A stretch of 64,000 nt of DNA from Bacteroidetes bacterium HLUCCA01 (GCA_001314545.1 LIHN01000001.1:62001-126000), one strand, 5' to 3'. Counted from the stretch's first letter, positions 8,658 to 18,231 are shown. The notes: generated by a model not told the origin, from the letters alone. Made by a program: numbers and translations.

Positions 8658-9749
8658 CTATTGCCGGACAGCTTCCGCAGTGACCGATCCCTGTTGTACG
8701 GTCATTACAGCAGTTTCGGGCAGGTAAACTGTTGTGTTCCCCATTGTACGTCGTACCAGTTGACTAAAATCGCTCAGGCGGATTTCCACGGGCATCTGAA
8801 CCTGTTCAAAACCAACCGACCCGTCTTCCAGTTCGTCCAGACGGAAAGCAAAAATGAAACTGCTGTGCTCCCCGGTCCAGCTGTTGTAGGAACCGAACCG
8901 AAGGTCGTTAAAATACAGTTCCCCATCGATTTCATTAACGTGATAGAATCCTTTGGAGAACCACAAGAGTCGCTGAACGGCCTTACTTTGCGCTATGCCG
9001 GCAATTTTGTGTTCGTTGCGAGGGAGATAGTAGAACCGGATGGGTTGGTTGCCGTCATCAAGAAGGGAGTAGGTACCCTGATAGTACCCTTCTTCGGTTT
9101 CTACCAGTGCCCTCCAAAGCAGTGAGGAGAAGGGGCCGGGAACCGTCATCATGCGCTCGTACTCGATTCCCTGTCGGTCGAGTTCGGCTTTAAATACGGG
9201 CAGCGCCAGTGATTTAAGCAGTATGGTCAGGGCAAGGTAGACGCTGGTGACACCCAGACCAGACTTTATCCAAAACAACCTTCGTGGATGTTTTCGGGGG
9301 AGTCTGACAGCCAGAAAGATGGAGGTTAAGAGTGGTACCGTATAGAGCGGATCAATAATAAAAATACTGTTGACCTCGAAGGCGTAGTCGGTTATGGGAT
9401 TAAAAATCTGGGTACCGTAACCGGTGAGCAGATCAAGGAAGGGATGGGTGAACAGGGTCAGAAAGAATAGTTTCAGCCAGTCTTTGTAGGTCGTTTCCGG
9501 AGGATTGAAAAAACGGGTAACCAGCAATGCCAGTACAGGAGCGACCAAAAAAGCGAAAAATACGGAGTGTGAAAACCCGCGATGGATGTGCAGATAGTCT
9601 ACGGGATCCAGAAATAACCCAAAAAGCACATCCAGATCGGGAAGGGTGCCGGCCAGTCCGCCCCATAATGCTGCTTTATAACCGATTTTCCGACCGAGAG
9701 TTAATTCGCCGACGGCTGCACCCAGTGCAATTTGTGTGAGAGAATCCAT
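8658..9749 (-). CDS. Membrane-bound metal-dependent hydrolase family (YdjM/DUF457-like)
   Basis: 363 residues. The N-terminus (MDSLTQIALGAAVGE) and the motif HIHRGFSHS with TLPDLDVL are characteristic of the YdjM/YfhP family of inner-membrane proteins. At least five hydrophobic segments occupy the first half, including one after TRFF and a cluster at about residues 130-190. The second half is soluble and mostly beta, as in the longer YfhP-like members. The family is annotated as metal-dependent hydrolases because of conserved His/Asp residues in the membrane domain, but no reaction is established. It is convergent with the O-methyltransferase gene. Confidence 0.8.
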   Translation of the reverse strand: MDSLTQIALGAAVGELTLGRKIGYKAALWGGLAGTLPDLDVLFGLFLDPVDYLHIHRGFSHSVFFAFLVAPVLALLVTRFFNPPETTYKDWLKLFFLTLFTHPFLDLLTGYGTQIFNPITDYAFEVNSIFIIDPLYTVPLLTSIFLAVRLPRKHPRRLFWIKSGLGVTSVYLALTILLKSLALPVFKAELDRQGIEYERMMTVPGPFSSLLWRALVETEEGYYQGTYSLLDDGNQPIRFYYLPRNEHKIAGIAQSKAVQRLLWFSKGFYHVNEIDGELYFNDLRFGSYNSWTGEHSSFIFAFRLDELEDGSVGFEQVQMPVEIRLSDFSQLVRRTMGNTTVYLPETAVMTVQQGSVTAEAVRQ

Positions 9750-9959
9750 GAGTAGGGGTATTGAATCTTTCCGGCAAAAAACACGCGATGCAATGAATTA
9801 GTTCAACGAAGGAGTTCCTTTTTGCGCATGTAGCCCTCTATGTTTACATGTAATAATGCCTTGTGATTCATCCCGTCACTTTAAACCCACAAAAATGCGC
9901 ATGAGATAGGTAATCGTTGCCCACAATAGACACCTGCGTACAAATCTCTGGCGGCGCCC

Positions 9960-10676
9960 CTAACGTTTTGCGGCCGCAATAATTTTACTTTGGGGGATGT
10001 CCTGGAGTTTCCCGCTGTTGATACGGATGGTCCGGTAGGGGAACTGTCTGACCAGATCGTAGTTATGCGTAACCATCAGAACAGCCATACCCCGGTTGTT
10101 AATTTGTTGCAGGAGTTCCATGATACTGGCAGATGCATCGGGATCCAGGTTGCCGGTAGGTTCATCCGCAAGCATAATCCGCGGTTCGTTGGCCAGGGCA
10201 CGGGCAATAACCACACGCTGCTGCTCTCCACCGGAGAGTTCGGCGGGATATTGATTTCGCTTGTTGCTCAGCCCGACCATAGACAGTACTTCAACAACAC
10301 GTTGCTTAATGAATTTGCCACTGTTGCCGGTCACCTCCAGAGCGAAGGCTACATTTTCATAGACACTGCGGTCGGGCAGTAACTGAAAATCCTGAAATAC
10401 AATGCCCAGCTTACGGCGCAGGAAGGGTACCTGTCGGTTCGACATCTTTCCCAGGTCGTATTCATCTACGCGTACCCGGCCTTCAGCAGGGAGCACCTCG
10501 CGATAGATGAGTTTCAAAAAGGAACTTTTCCCGGCCCCGGTCTGGCCGATTAAATACACGAATTCACCATTGCGCAGGCGAAAATCTACCTGATTCAGTA
10601 CCAGTCTCGACTCATAGGTTACAGAAACACCGTCAAAGGAAATAACGGCGGTATCTTCGGCTTGTTCAGAGGTCAT
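9960..10676 (-). CDS. ftsE: ABC transporter ATP-binding protein, FtsE-like
   Basis: 238 residues with all nucleotide-binding motifs: Walker [10 protein letters not shown]-loop VFQDFQLLP, signature LSGGEQQR, Walker [13 protein letters not shown] and the switch His in VTHNYD. The phrase [22 protein letters not shown] is typical of FtsE, the cytoplasmic ATPase that with FtsX controls septal peptidoglycan hydrolysis. No ftsX is adjacent: downstream is a 210-base non-coding stretch, upstream a methyltransferase. The gene overlaps the methyltransferase by four bases (ATGA), so it is translationally coupled as the last gene of the pdxA run. The FtsE name is likely but a LolD-type paralogue is possible. 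Confidence 0.82.
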   Translation of the reverse strand: MTSEQAEDTAVISFDGVSVTYESRLVLNQVDFRLRNGEFVYLIGQTGAGKSSFLKLIYREVLPAEGRVRVDEYDLGKMSNRQVPFLRRKLGIVFQDFQLLPDRSVYENVAFALEVTGNSGKFIKQRVVEVLSMVGLSNKRNQYPAELSGGEQQRVVIARALANEPRIMLADEPTGNLDPDASASIMELLQQINNRGMAVLMVTHNYDLVRQFPYRTIRINSGKLQDIPQSKIIAAAKR

Positions 10677-11446
10677 CGTACCACCATGGTTACACGGTCA
10701 CTGGCATCCGTTGCAGGAATGATATCGAGGTCATCATAGGCAGCAACCTCCGTCAAACCCGATTTCTGCACAGCCTGCCGGATTTGGGCAAGGGTATAGG
10801 TTTTTTGAACATGTACCTCGCGCTTGCGCTCCAATACCGATTGTTTGTCGTCACTGAGCTTTTCGATAACAAATTCATTGTAATGGTTGCCTTCGGCTTC
10901 CAGGTACCGTGATACCCTGACAAACCGGTAATTGTCAGGGGTTACTCCCGAGTCATTCATGAGCTCTGCATGCTTGCTTGAGTGCTGGGGCGTTGTAAAA
11001 TCAAATATACACAGGCCGCCCTCCCTGAGCACACGTTTAACCTGAGCCAGTACACTGGTGACACTGGAGAGGTCCCGCGCGTAGTTGATACTATCGAAGA
11101 GCATAAATACCACATCATAGCGTGTATCATCAGGTATATTGAAAAAATCTATACGTTTCCATTCGATGGTTGAATCACTCAGGGCGGTTTTGCTTCGGGC
11201 AATTTCAAGCATTTCCTCGCTGTAGTCTGAAGCGGTAATCTCATAGCAGTCAAGTTCATCCAGGGAAATAGCCAGTGAACCGGTACCACAGGCAAGTTCC
11301 AGAACGGAGACAGCCTCCGGATGATGTTTTTGAATGAGTGCGTCGATGTAATCGGCCCAGTCTTCGTAGTCAATTTCTCGCATTACCTCATCATATATGA
11401 CGGCTAAGTGGGTATAGATGTCCTGATTTCCTTTCGTCAGCGGCAT
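10673..11446 (-). CDS. Class I SAM-dependent methyltransferase
   Basis: 257 residues with a Rossmann-type methyltransferase domain: motif I VLELACGTGSLA (about 48-58), followed by ITASDYSEEML and VVFMLFDSINY. The C-terminal half is the beta-rich extension seen in small cytosolic methyltransferases of the Methyltransf_25 group. The substrate is unknown. It sits 30 bases downstream of pdxA and overlaps ftsE by four bases, so the three genes are probably one transcript. Nothing suggests a link to either neighbour's chemistry. Confidence 0.82.
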   Translation of the reverse strand: MPLTKGNQDIYTHLAVIYDEVMREIDYEDWADYIDALIQKHHPEAVSVLELACGTGSLAISLDELDCYEITASDYSEEMLEIARSKTALSDSTIEWKRIDFFNIPDDTRYDVVFMLFDSINYARDLSSVTSVLAQVKRVLREGGLCIFDFTTPQHSSKHAELMNDSGVTPDNYRFVRVSRYLEAEGNHYNEFVIEKLSDDKQSVLERKREVHVQKTYTLAQIRQAVQKSGLTEVAAYDDLDIIPATDASDRVTMVVR

Positions 11447-11476
11447 GTTCTCTGAAAGTAAGATATTAAAGTGGAT

Positions 11477-12442
11477 TTAGTGGTTGACAGCCAGTTCAAT
11501 GGCCATATTTACAGCTTCAAGCATAGATTGCTCATCGGCTTGTTTTCTGCCGGCTATGGCAAATGCGGTGCCATGATCCGGTGACGTACGGATAATAGGC
11601 AATCCTGCGGTAAAATTTACACCTCCTCCGAAGGAAAGTGCCTTGAACGGAGCCAGTCCCTGATCGTGGTACATGGCCAGGACGGCATCAAAAGATTTAT
11701 AGGTACCCGAACCGAAAAAGCCATCGGCGGGGAAGGGTCCTTCACAATGGATACCCATGGATCGGGCCCGGATAATAGCCGGGTGTATAATGTCGATTTC
11801 TTCGGTTCCCAGCACGCCGCCATCGCCGGCATGGGGATTCAACCCGAGTACCGCTATGCCGGGTGAGGCGATGTTAAACTGTCGCTGTAAAGCACGGTGC
11901 ATCGTGTTAAGATGCGATACGATGCTATCATGCGTGACGGCATCGGCCACGTTACGAACGGGAATATGCGTTGTTACCAGCCCGACGCGAAGGTTCTGCC
12001 GCACCAGCATCATGGTGTAGTGACGCGTACCGGTTCGCTCGGCCAGGAACTCCGTGTGACCGGGGACCGTATATCCGGCCAGCTGTATGGCTTCCTTTGA
12101 GATTGGTGCGGTTACCATAGCCTGTGCCTGCCCACTGAGACACTGGTTAATAGCAGTGTCAATACTTTCCATGGCAATGCGACCACAATCCGCATCCAGC
12201 TGGCCGGGAAGAACTCCAGGATAATCCCATCCTGATAAAGTATCCGGCCAGTATACTTCATGGGTATCCCTGAAGGATGTGAGTTCGGGTTCAAGGTCAC
12301 ATTGCCTTGCGTAGGATTCTAACCAGGCTAACGGTGCAATGAGTCGATAACGTGCATCTGGCAGCCGGAGTGCGGCTTTCAGAAGTACTTCCGGACCAAT
12401 GCCGTTGAAGTCTCCTGGTGTCAGTGCGATGATTGGTTTCAT
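11477..12442 (-). CDS. pdxA: 4-hydroxythreonine-4-phosphate dehydrogenase
   Basis: The 321 residues match PdxA from start (IALTPGDFNGIGPEVLLKA) to end. Other conserved blocks are TAPISKEAI, the PGHTEFLAERTG metal/substrate region, LGLNPHAGDGG, and AMYHDQGLAPFK with the metal-binding His. PdxA oxidises 4-phosphohydroxy-L-threonine with NAD in the deoxyxylulose-5-phosphate-dependent pyridoxal phosphate pathway; its product condenses with DXP on PdxJ. No pdxJ is in this window. The gene is 43 bases downstream of the GWxTD gene and leads into the methyltransferase and ftsE. Confidence 0.95.
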   Translation of the reverse strand: MKPIIALTPGDFNGIGPEVLLKAALRLPDARYRLIAPLAWLESYARQCDLEPELTSFRDTHEVYWPDTLSGWDYPGVLPGQLDADCGRIAMESIDTAINQCLSGQAQAMVTAPISKEAIQLAGYTVPGHTEFLAERTGTRHYTMMLVRQNLRVGLVTTHIPVRNVADAVTHDSIVSHLNTMHRALQRQFNIASPGIAVLGLNPHAGDGGVLGTEEIDIIHPAIIRARSMGIHCEGPFPADGFFGSGTYKSFDAVLAMYHDQGLAPFKALSFGGGVNFTAGLPIIRTSPDHGTAFAIAGRKQADEQSMLEAVNMAIELAVNH

Positions 12443-12485
12443 GGGTGGTTATGCCGAAGTTGAGCCCGGACTGCCTTTACGCATG

Positions 12486-13949
12486 TTACTGTGTGGGTTG
12501 AACCAGCTGAAAATCTCCGAAACCGCTGGTAGCGGTAAAGATAAACTGCTGCTCGGGATATGTCCACACTTCGGTTGTAGTTCCACCTGCGGGAAGCCGA
12601 CGGTCAACGTCCTCGGGCGGACCGTATACGATGTATACACGACCCTGATCGCTTTCAAAGCCTACGGTTGTGGGCGTTGAAAAATTCTCAAAAGCATAGT
12701 CTATACGACGGTAATACTCAGCCATCAGCTCATTGTACTCGGTTTCCGGAGTAGGATTGCGGGTCGACCAAAATTCACGGAACCATGTTTCTTTTTCCTC
12801 TAAATTGCTGCGACGAACCTGCCTGAGCTCGTCAGGATCAACAATAAAACGCATCATATCAATGGCAACATCCAGATTCAACAGACTTACGGGCATGTCG
12901 AACCAGCGGGACTGCCAGGAGCGTTCTCCTACTTTTTCAGCGGTACCGTCATGCCAGCTGTAAACCTCAGCGTGGTACCAGGCATTGGCAAAACGATGGT
13001 TCGGAACGGTAATGCGATGGTGTTTTAAACGGGTATCCTCAGCAAAATCTAGTTTTATGAGGGAACTGTCAGAAATAAACTGAGGGGATCCATGGTAGAG
13101 CTGATAGGAGGGGTCGATAAAGGCGCTGTAGATCTGGCTGGACTGTCCGGTTTCAGAGGAAGCACGGTTTCCGGTATTGAAAACCCTGAGCTCGAGGGAG
13201 TCGGCCTGCATGGCACTAGGGTAGGAGATGAGCAGGTCGAAATCCTCACCAAAATTTACATTTCTGCCGTGATTACGTACGGTCAGCGTGTCATTCGCAG
13301 CCCCGAGGAGTGTCATGCGGGCGAAAGCATCAGTTGATAGATCAGGGACTTCCATGATTCCCCGACGCTGTTCGGCTTCCCTGGCCTCACGTGCTGCCCG
13401 TCTTCCCCGGAGTGGTGCCATTTGCGTTGCGGCCCGGCCGCCACGAAGTGCCTCGGCCCGCGCTCCGGTTACTTCGCGGCCGTTAATCTGAATCACGGGA
13501 AGCAGCCTGTAGGTATCAGCCGGAATTTCCAGAACGGTTACACCCGCCAGGTATCGGTCTTCATCGGTTGTTTCAGAAAAATCAGTTACCGTTACCGATC
13601 CCGACCATGTTTCCCGGTATAAATACGGTTCACGGGGCACCGGATCACTGCTGCTGTTGTAGAAATCATAGGTGATGGAAACATCGGAGGTAAACCGGGT
13701 CTGGATGTTCTCCGGATTCTGAATAACCTGTCTGCGGAAAGTCAGGTAGGAATGGTTGAGCCTGTGAAGGATAATTACCCGGGTATTTCCGGGTTCTGAT
13801 CCCGGCATGTGTATAACATCCAGAAAAACACCGCCGTCACGTTGCTGACCCACAAGCATTTGGTAGGAGTAACGGTTTTGTGCCCCAAGGCTTGTAGTAA
13901 ATGCGAAAATGAGGATAAAAAAAGCAATGGTTTGGGTAAGTCGGCTCAT
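12486..13949 (-). CDS. GWxTD domain-containing secreted protein
   Basis: 487 residues beginning with a signal peptide (hydrophobic core FFILIFAFTTSLGA, probable cleavage after about residue 23). A long beta-rich middle follows, with an Ala/Arg-rich stretch at about 180-200. The C-terminal region contains EKETWFREFWSTRNPTPET and GRVYIVYGPPEDVD, hallmarks of the GWxTD domain found in Bacteroidota, Acidobacteriota and relatives. Function of the domain is not established. Because the protein is exported and heads a run with pdxA, a periplasmic or outer-membrane role is all that can be inferred. Confidence 0.82.
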   Translation of the reverse strand: MSRLTQTIAFFILIFAFTTSLGAQNRYSYQMLVGQQRDGGVFLDVIHMPGSEPGNTRVIILHRLNHSYLTFRRQVIQNPENIQTRFTSDVSITYDFYNSSSDPVPREPYLYRETWSGSVTVTDFSETTDEDRYLAGVTVLEIPADTYRLLPVIQINGREVTGARAEALRGGRAATQMAPLRGRRAAREAREAEQRRGIMEVPDLSTDAFARMTLLGAANDTLTVRNHGRNVNFGEDFDLLISYPSAMQADSLELRVFNTGNRASSETGQSSQIYSAFIDPSYQLYHGSPQFISDSSLIKLDFAEDTRLKHHRITVPNHRFANAWYHAEVYSWHDGTAEKVGERSWQSRWFDMPVSLLNLDVAIDMMRFIVDPDELRQVRRSNLEEKETWFREFWSTRNPTPETEYNELMAEYYRRIDYAFENFSTPTTVGFESDQGRVYIVYGPPEDVDRRLPAGGTTTEVWTYPEQQFIFTATSGFGDFQLVQPTQ

Positions 13950-14098
13950 CGTGAAATATAAGTTTGCGTGAATACCAGAATCGTATACCTAACGCTAAAG
14001 TAGCACATACTGTTGTTGAAATCACAATTCGGGTAAAAACATTCACCACGGGAAAAAATCTTGTGGAACTCACAAGGGGTTTGTCTATTTTCTCATCG

Positions 14099-14118
14099 CC
14101 GCTTGGAAGCGGTTTTTT
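14099..14118 (+). other. Small hairpin with T-run in the mccB leader
   Basis: CCGC-TTGGAA-GCGG (14099-14112) is followed by six T on the + strand, 38 bases before mccB. It looks like a short intrinsic terminator or attenuator, although no + strand gene ends upstream. The stem is only four to six pairs, so it may be chance. Confidence 0.35.
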
Positions 14119-14156
14119 GAATCATTAACACAGAATTTGTACTGAGAGAACGTACT

Positions 14157-15767
14157 ATGGGATCATCGGAAATGGAGCGTCGCTGGCAGGAACTTACGTT
14201 GATTGCAGATAGGATTCGCCAGGGCGGAGGCCCTGCACGCAGGGAAAAGGAACACAGCAAAGGTAAACTGACTGCCAGGGAGCGGATAGCATCCCTGATC
14301 GACCCGCACACCGATTTTGAAGAGTTTGGGTTATATGCTGCCTACGACATGTATCACGAGCAGGGCGGATGCCCGGCTGGCGGTGTGGTAACGGGACTTG
14401 GGTACGTGAATGCTCGTAAATGTGTTATCGTAGCCAATGACGCCACGGTTAAGGCCGGAGCCTGGTTTCCGATTACAGCCAAAAAGAATCTCCGGGCCCA
14501 GGAAATTGCCATGGAGAACCACCTTCCCGTAATTTATCTGGTCGATTCTGCCGGCGTTTTTTTACCCATGCAGGATGAGATTTTCCCCGATAAAGAACAT
14601 TTCGGGCGAATTTTCAGGAATAATGCCAAAATGAGTGCCATGGGTATTCCCCAGATAGCTGCAATTATGGGAAGTTGTGTGGCAGGAGGGGCTTACCTGC
14701 CGATTATGAGCGATGAGGCGCTGATTGTGGAGGGAACCGGCAGCGTGTTTCTGGCCGGAAGCTACCTGGTTAGAGCAGCCATCGGCGAACAGGTGGATAA
14801 TGAGACCCTGGGCGGAGCCACCACACATACCGAAATCAGCGGTGTAACCGATTATAAAATGCCAGACGACCAGACCTGTCTGCGTACCATACGTGACCTC
14901 ATCGGTAAGCTGGGGCCATACAAAACAGCCGGTTTCAACCGGACATCCTCCGTCTCACCATCTGCGGATGCGGTCTTGAAACTGGAAACATTCCCTTATG
15001 ATCGTAACAGACCCTACGACATTAATCACGTTATTCAGGCAATAGTGGATGAGGATACATTCACGCCCTACAAAGACGGGTACGGACAGACACTGGTGAC
15101 CGGCTACGCACGTATAGACGGCTGGAGTGTTGGTATTGTGGCCAATCAGCGACTCGTAGTGAAATCCAAACAGGGTGAAATGCAGATTGGCGGGGTGATA
15201 TATTCCGACAGTGCCGATAAGGCCGCGCGATTTATCATGAACTGCAATCAGAAAAAAATCCCCCTCGTTTTTCTGCAGGATGTATCCGGTTTTATGGTGG
15301 GTAAGCGCAGCGAACACGGCGGTATCATCAAAGACGGAGCCAAAATGGTCAATGCGGTGGCAAATTCAGTGGTGCCTAAAATCACCGTAATTATTGGAAA
15401 CAGTTACGGTGCCGGCAACTATGCCATGTGTGGAAAAGCTTACGATCCCCGCTTTATTTATGCCTGGCCGTCAGCGAGAATTGCGGTTATGGGAGGAGCC
15501 CAGGCGGCCAAAACCCTTCAGCAAATAGAATTGTCGAGCCTGGAGAAACAGGGGCAGTCGCTTTCTGAGGAGCAAAAGGAAGAGTTCTTAACAACCATAG
15601 CCGATCGCTACGACCGCCAGACCGATGTAACCTATGCGGCAGCGCGGTTGTGGGTAGACGAGATTATTCACCCCGCTGAAACGCGTTCCCGAATTGCCAG
15701 CGCTATAGCGACCGCCAATCACAATCCGGAAATTCCTGCGTTTTCCACCGGGGTACTGCAGGTCTGA
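14157..15767 (+). CDS. mccB: Acyl-CoA carboxylase carboxyltransferase (beta) subunit, methylcrotonyl-CoA carboxylase type
   Basis: 536 residues with both carboxyltransferase halves. The N-terminal half has KLTARERIASLIDP, HEQGGCPAGGVVTGLG, YLVDSAGVFLPMQDEIFPD and the oxyanion-type GSCVAGGAYLP. The C-terminal half has QDVSGFMVG, GNSYGAGNYAMCG and MGGAQAA. This pattern is that of the beta subunit of methylcrotonyl-CoA carboxylase (leucine degradation) and its close relative geranyl-CoA carboxylase. The partner biotin carboxylase/BCCP subunit is not in this window. Its stop codon abuts the stop of the convergent MerC gene (TGATCA). An AtuA-like gene lies about 1 kb downstream on the same strand, consistent with isovaleryl- or acyclic-terpenoyl-CoA catabolism. 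Confidence 0.88.
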   Translation: MGSSEMERRWQELTLIADRIRQGGGPARREKEHSKGKLTARERIASLIDPHTDFEEFGLYAAYDMYHEQGGCPAGGVVTGLGYVNARKCVIVANDATVKAGAWFPITAKKNLRAQEIAMENHLPVIYLVDSAGVFLPMQDEIFPDKEHFGRIFRNNAKMSAMGIPQIAAIMGSCVAGGAYLPIMSDEALIVEGTGSVFLAGSYLVRAAIGEQVDNETLGGATTHTEISGVTDYKMPDDQTCLRTIRDLIGKLGPYKTAGFNRTSSVSPSADAVLKLETFPYDRNRPYDINHVIQAIVDEDTFTPYKDGYGQTLVTGYARIDGWSVGIVANQRLVVKSKQGEMQIGGVIYSDSADKAARFIMNCNQKKIPLVFLQDVSGFMVGKRSEHGGIIKDGAKMVNAVANSVVPKITVIIGNSYGAGNYAMCGKAYDPRFIYAWPSARIAVMGGAQAAKTLQQIELSSLEKQGQSLSEEQKEEFLTTIADRYDRQTDVTYAAARLWVDEIIHPAETRSRIASAIATANHNPEIPAFSTGVLQV

Positions 15768-16220
15768 TCAGTGATGGTGATGCGGATTGGAACAGACATG
15801 CGTATGCCGGTTATTTTTATAGGTGGCGAAGGCAAGCATCGACACGCCGGCTATCATGCTGAGCGTTCTCACGATGAAATCCGTCATAGGTTCAGATTGC
15901 GAGACTATCTGCGCCACACTCAGATCATGATGGTGACCAACGGCAAACTGGCTTGCCATGATCAGGGTTAATCCTATCAGAAAGATGGCGCCGAGACGAA
16001 AATTACGATGCTTAAGCCACGTTGGGACAAACCCAAAAAGACTGACGGGTACAATACCCAGAATAAGCGCCGTTTCAAGGGTCTCGTTCATGAACGTTGA
16101 AATCGTTGGCAGTAAAACAATAACGAAGGGCATTGCCAGACAGTGCAGCAGACACAATGACGATAGCGTCAGGCTGATGCGCGTAAGCAAGGATGGTCGG
16201 GGAGTAGCGGAACTTTGCAA
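15768..16220 (-). CDS. MerC-domain membrane protein with His-rich C-terminus
   Basis: 150 residues with four predicted membrane segments (about 14-35, 45-63, 74-92 and 110-130). The MerC-type N-terminus has CLLHC in the first helix. The C-terminus ends in HTHVCSNPHHHH, and a further HHH lies in an internal loop. MerC was described as a mercury-uptake membrane protein, but chromosomal homologues beside Fur-family regulators are probably zinc- or other metal-related (inference). It is 15 bases downstream of the Fur-family gene and should share its promoter and operator. It is convergent with mccB, with no gap between the stop codons. Confidence 0.82.
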   Translation of the reverse strand: MQSSATPRPSLLTRISLTLSSLCLLHCLAMPFVIVLLPTISTFMNETLETALILGIVPVSLFGFVPTWLKHRNFRLGAIFLIGLTLIMASQFAVGHHHDLSVAQIVSQSEPMTDFIVRTLSMIAGVSMLAFATYKNNRHTHVCSNPHHHH

Positions 16221-16235
16221 GAGTATTCAGTGGAT

Positions 16236-16667
16236 TTATTGGCAAGAAGGACACAAACCATGAAGACGTATCTCCTGATTGGTGACCAAAAAACCTTGTT
16301 TAACGGTTTGAACGCTGCTACCGGCTTCCCTGGTAAGCGGAAAGCAGTAAATTCGCTCGCAGTCATCACATATGAAATGGGCATGGGCATGGTCCGGTTC
16401 CGGATGTGTTTCATCATCAATGTGAATTGCATACAACCAGTTTCGCTCTTCATTCGCTACTTTATGGATGATGTTCTTTTCACAAAAATGATTCAAGGTG
16501 CGGTACAACGTGACCTTGTCTACATGCTCCCCATCCAGTCGTTCAGTAATATCAGCATGAGAAAGAGCAACCCTGGAGTCGAGCAGTACATTGAGTACCT
16601 GTACCCGGATAGGAGTTACTTTCAGGCTGTGTTTTCTGAGTATGTTGCGGATGGTTTCAGTATTCAT
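16236..16667 (-). CDS. Fur-family transcriptional repressor (Zur-like)
   Basis: 143 residues with an N-terminal winged helix (KVTPIRVQVLNVLL and DKVTLYRTLNHF, the family's recognition helix) and a C-terminal dimerisation domain. The latter has a His-rich metal site (HPEPDHAHAHF) and two CxxC pairs (CDDC, CPSC) for structural zinc. Co-transcription with a MerC/His-tail membrane protein favours Zur over Fur or PerR, but the sequence does not settle the metal. A perfect inverted repeat lies 21 bases upstream of its start, which suggests autoregulation. A near-copy occurs before the His-rich ABC operon at 33.5 kb. Confidence 0.88.
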   Translation of the reverse strand: MNTETIRNILRKHSLKVTPIRVQVLNVLLDSRVALSHADITERLDGEHVDKVTLYRTLNHFCEKNIIHKVANEERNWLYAIHIDDETHPEPDHAHAHFICDDCERIYCFPLTREAGSSVQTVKQGFLVTNQEIRLHGLCPSCQ

Positions 16668-16687
16668 GCTTACAAAGATATGCTAAA

Positions 16688-16702
16688 TGCAACTAAGTTG
16701 CA
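16688..16702. promoter_or_regulatory. Candidate Fur/Zur-family operator
   Basis: TGCAAC-TAA-GTTGCA is a perfect 6-3-6 inverted repeat in an AT-rich setting, 21 bases upstream of the Fur-family start codon and between that gene and the divergent AtuA-like gene. Size and symmetry fit Fur-family boxes, although the sequence differs from the E. coli Fur and Zur consensus. Position suggests autoregulation of the regulator-MerC pair. Confidence 0.6.
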
Positions 16703-16848
16703 AATAATACAAAGACCTGTTTAAAGATAAAGAAATATGATGAATAATTCGTGCCCGTGCGCTGCAGCGGCATTCAGGTAAATGACGGTTCGCATCCCGT
16801 ATGTAAACTGCCGATATTTCCATATAAACAAGAAATACACAACACATT

Positions 16849-18219
16849 ATGAATAAAACCATACGAATCGGTTCCGGTCAGGGCTTCTGGGGTGATCTTC
16901 CGCTGGCGCCCATCAATCAGGTACGCGGCGGACACATCGATTACCTTATGATGGATTACCTGGCTGAGGTGACCATGTCTATCATGCAGAAGCAAAGAAT
17001 GCGTAATCCCGAACATGGCTATGCCAGAGATTTTGTGGATGTAGTCAGCGAGCTGCTTCCCGAGCTCAGCCAGGGCAAAGTCCGTATCGTAAGCAATGCA
17101 GGTGGTGTAAATCCACACGGTTGCGCCAAAGCCATTCTCAAGGCCGCTGAGCAGGCCGGAGTCAGGCTTGCTGTGGCTGTGGTAGACGGAGATGACATCC
17201 TGAATACTATCCCAAATTTGGTAGCTCAGGGTTATGCACTCGATAATATGGAAACCGCTGAACCAATCGGCGCAATTCAGGACAGACTTATGAGCGCCAA
17301 TGTGTATTTCGGGGCCCGGCCCATTGTTGAGGCTCTGCAGACCGGCGCGCAGGTCATTGTTACCGGACGTGTTACGGATACCGGACTATGCCTGGCCCCG
17401 ATGATTCATGAGTTCGGCTGGTCGTTTGAAGATGCAGATAAAATGGCATCCGGCACCATCGCCGGACATATACTGGAATGCGGCGCCCAGAGTTCAGGGG
17501 GTAATTTTACCGACTGGCATCTGGTAGACAATTTCCCGGCCATAGGGTTTCCTATTGTGGAGGCAAGTGCAGACGGTTCGTTTATTGTAACGAAACATGA
17601 ACACACCGGCGGACTGGTCCATAGCATGACCATCAAAGAGCAGTTGCTCTACGAAATCGGAGATCCCAAATCCTACATTACACCCGATTGTGTGGCTGAC
17701 TTTACCTCCGTCAAACTTGAAGATATTGCTCGAAATAAAGTTAAAGTACATGGTATAACCGGCAGTGCAGCAACACCTTATTATAAAGTATCGGCAAGTT
17801 ACCTGGATGGTTACAAACTCACCGGTTCGCTGACCTACTGCTGGCCGGATGCGTTAAAAAAAGCGGTAGCCGGTCGTGATATATTGGTGCAGCGGGCCAC
17901 GGACTTAGGTTTGTCGCTGGACCAGGTTCATGCAGATTTTATCGGATTTAACGGGTGCGATGAAAAGAATATCGTCGTAAATTCCAAGACTGCTGAGCTT
18001 GATGAGGTTCAGTTGCGATTTTCGGCTACATCCAAACAGAAAGAGGACTTGAATCGTCTTGGTATGGAAGTAGCCCCCTTAATACTTACTGGACCCAGCG
18101 GAGTAACTGGATTTGCAGGAGGCAGACCAAAAGCCAGCGAAATTGTTGCCTACTGGCCGGCTTTACTGAAAAAAGATGCCGTTTCTGCGAATGTCCACCT
18201 ATTTGAAACAACCCATTAA
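16849..18219 (+). CDS. AtuA-like acyclic terpene utilization family protein (DUF1446)
   Basis: 456 residues matching the DUF1446/AtuA family: IRIGSGQGFWGD at the start, IVSNAGGVNPHGCA, VTGRVTDTGLCLAP, then ASGTIAGHILECGAQSSGGN. AtuA is encoded with geranyl-CoA carboxylase in the acyclic terpene (citronellol/geraniol) pathway of Pseudomonas, but its own reaction is unsettled. Homologues in other bacteria often sit with methylcrotonyl-CoA carboxylase genes. Here it follows mccB with only the divergent regulator pair between them, so involvement in leucine or terpenoid-acid breakdown is a reasonable inference. It begins a rightward run with the FAD oxidoreductase 12 bases downstream. Confidence 0.8.
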   Translation: MNKTIRIGSGQGFWGDLPLAPINQVRGGHIDYLMMDYLAEVTMSIMQKQRMRNPEHGYARDFVDVVSELLPELSQGKVRIVSNAGGVNPHGCAKAILKAAEQAGVRLAVAVVDGDDILNTIPNLVAQGYALDNMETAEPIGAIQDRLMSANVYFGARPIVEALQTGAQVIVTGRVTDTGLCLAPMIHEFGWSFEDADKMASGTIAGHILECGAQSSGGNFTDWHLVDNFPAIGFPIVEASADGSFIVTKHEHTGGLVHSMTIKEQLLYEIGDPKSYITPDCVADFTSVKLEDIARNKVKVHGITGSAATPYYKVSASYLDGYKLTGSLTYCWPDALKKAVAGRDILVQRATDLGLSLDQVHADFIGFNGCDEKNIVVNSKTAELDEVQLRFSATSKQKEDLNRLGMEVAPLILTGPSGVTGFAGGRPKASEIVAYWPALLKKDAVSANVHLFETTH

Positions 18220-18231
18220 CAGCAAAACATT

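Noticed and set aside
9750-9959. Possible small gene or ftsX remnant between the YdjM-like gene and ftsE
   Set aside because: No frame of useful length or FtsX-like hydrophobic pattern; only a ten-base palindrome (TTACATGTAA at 9844-9853) was noticed.
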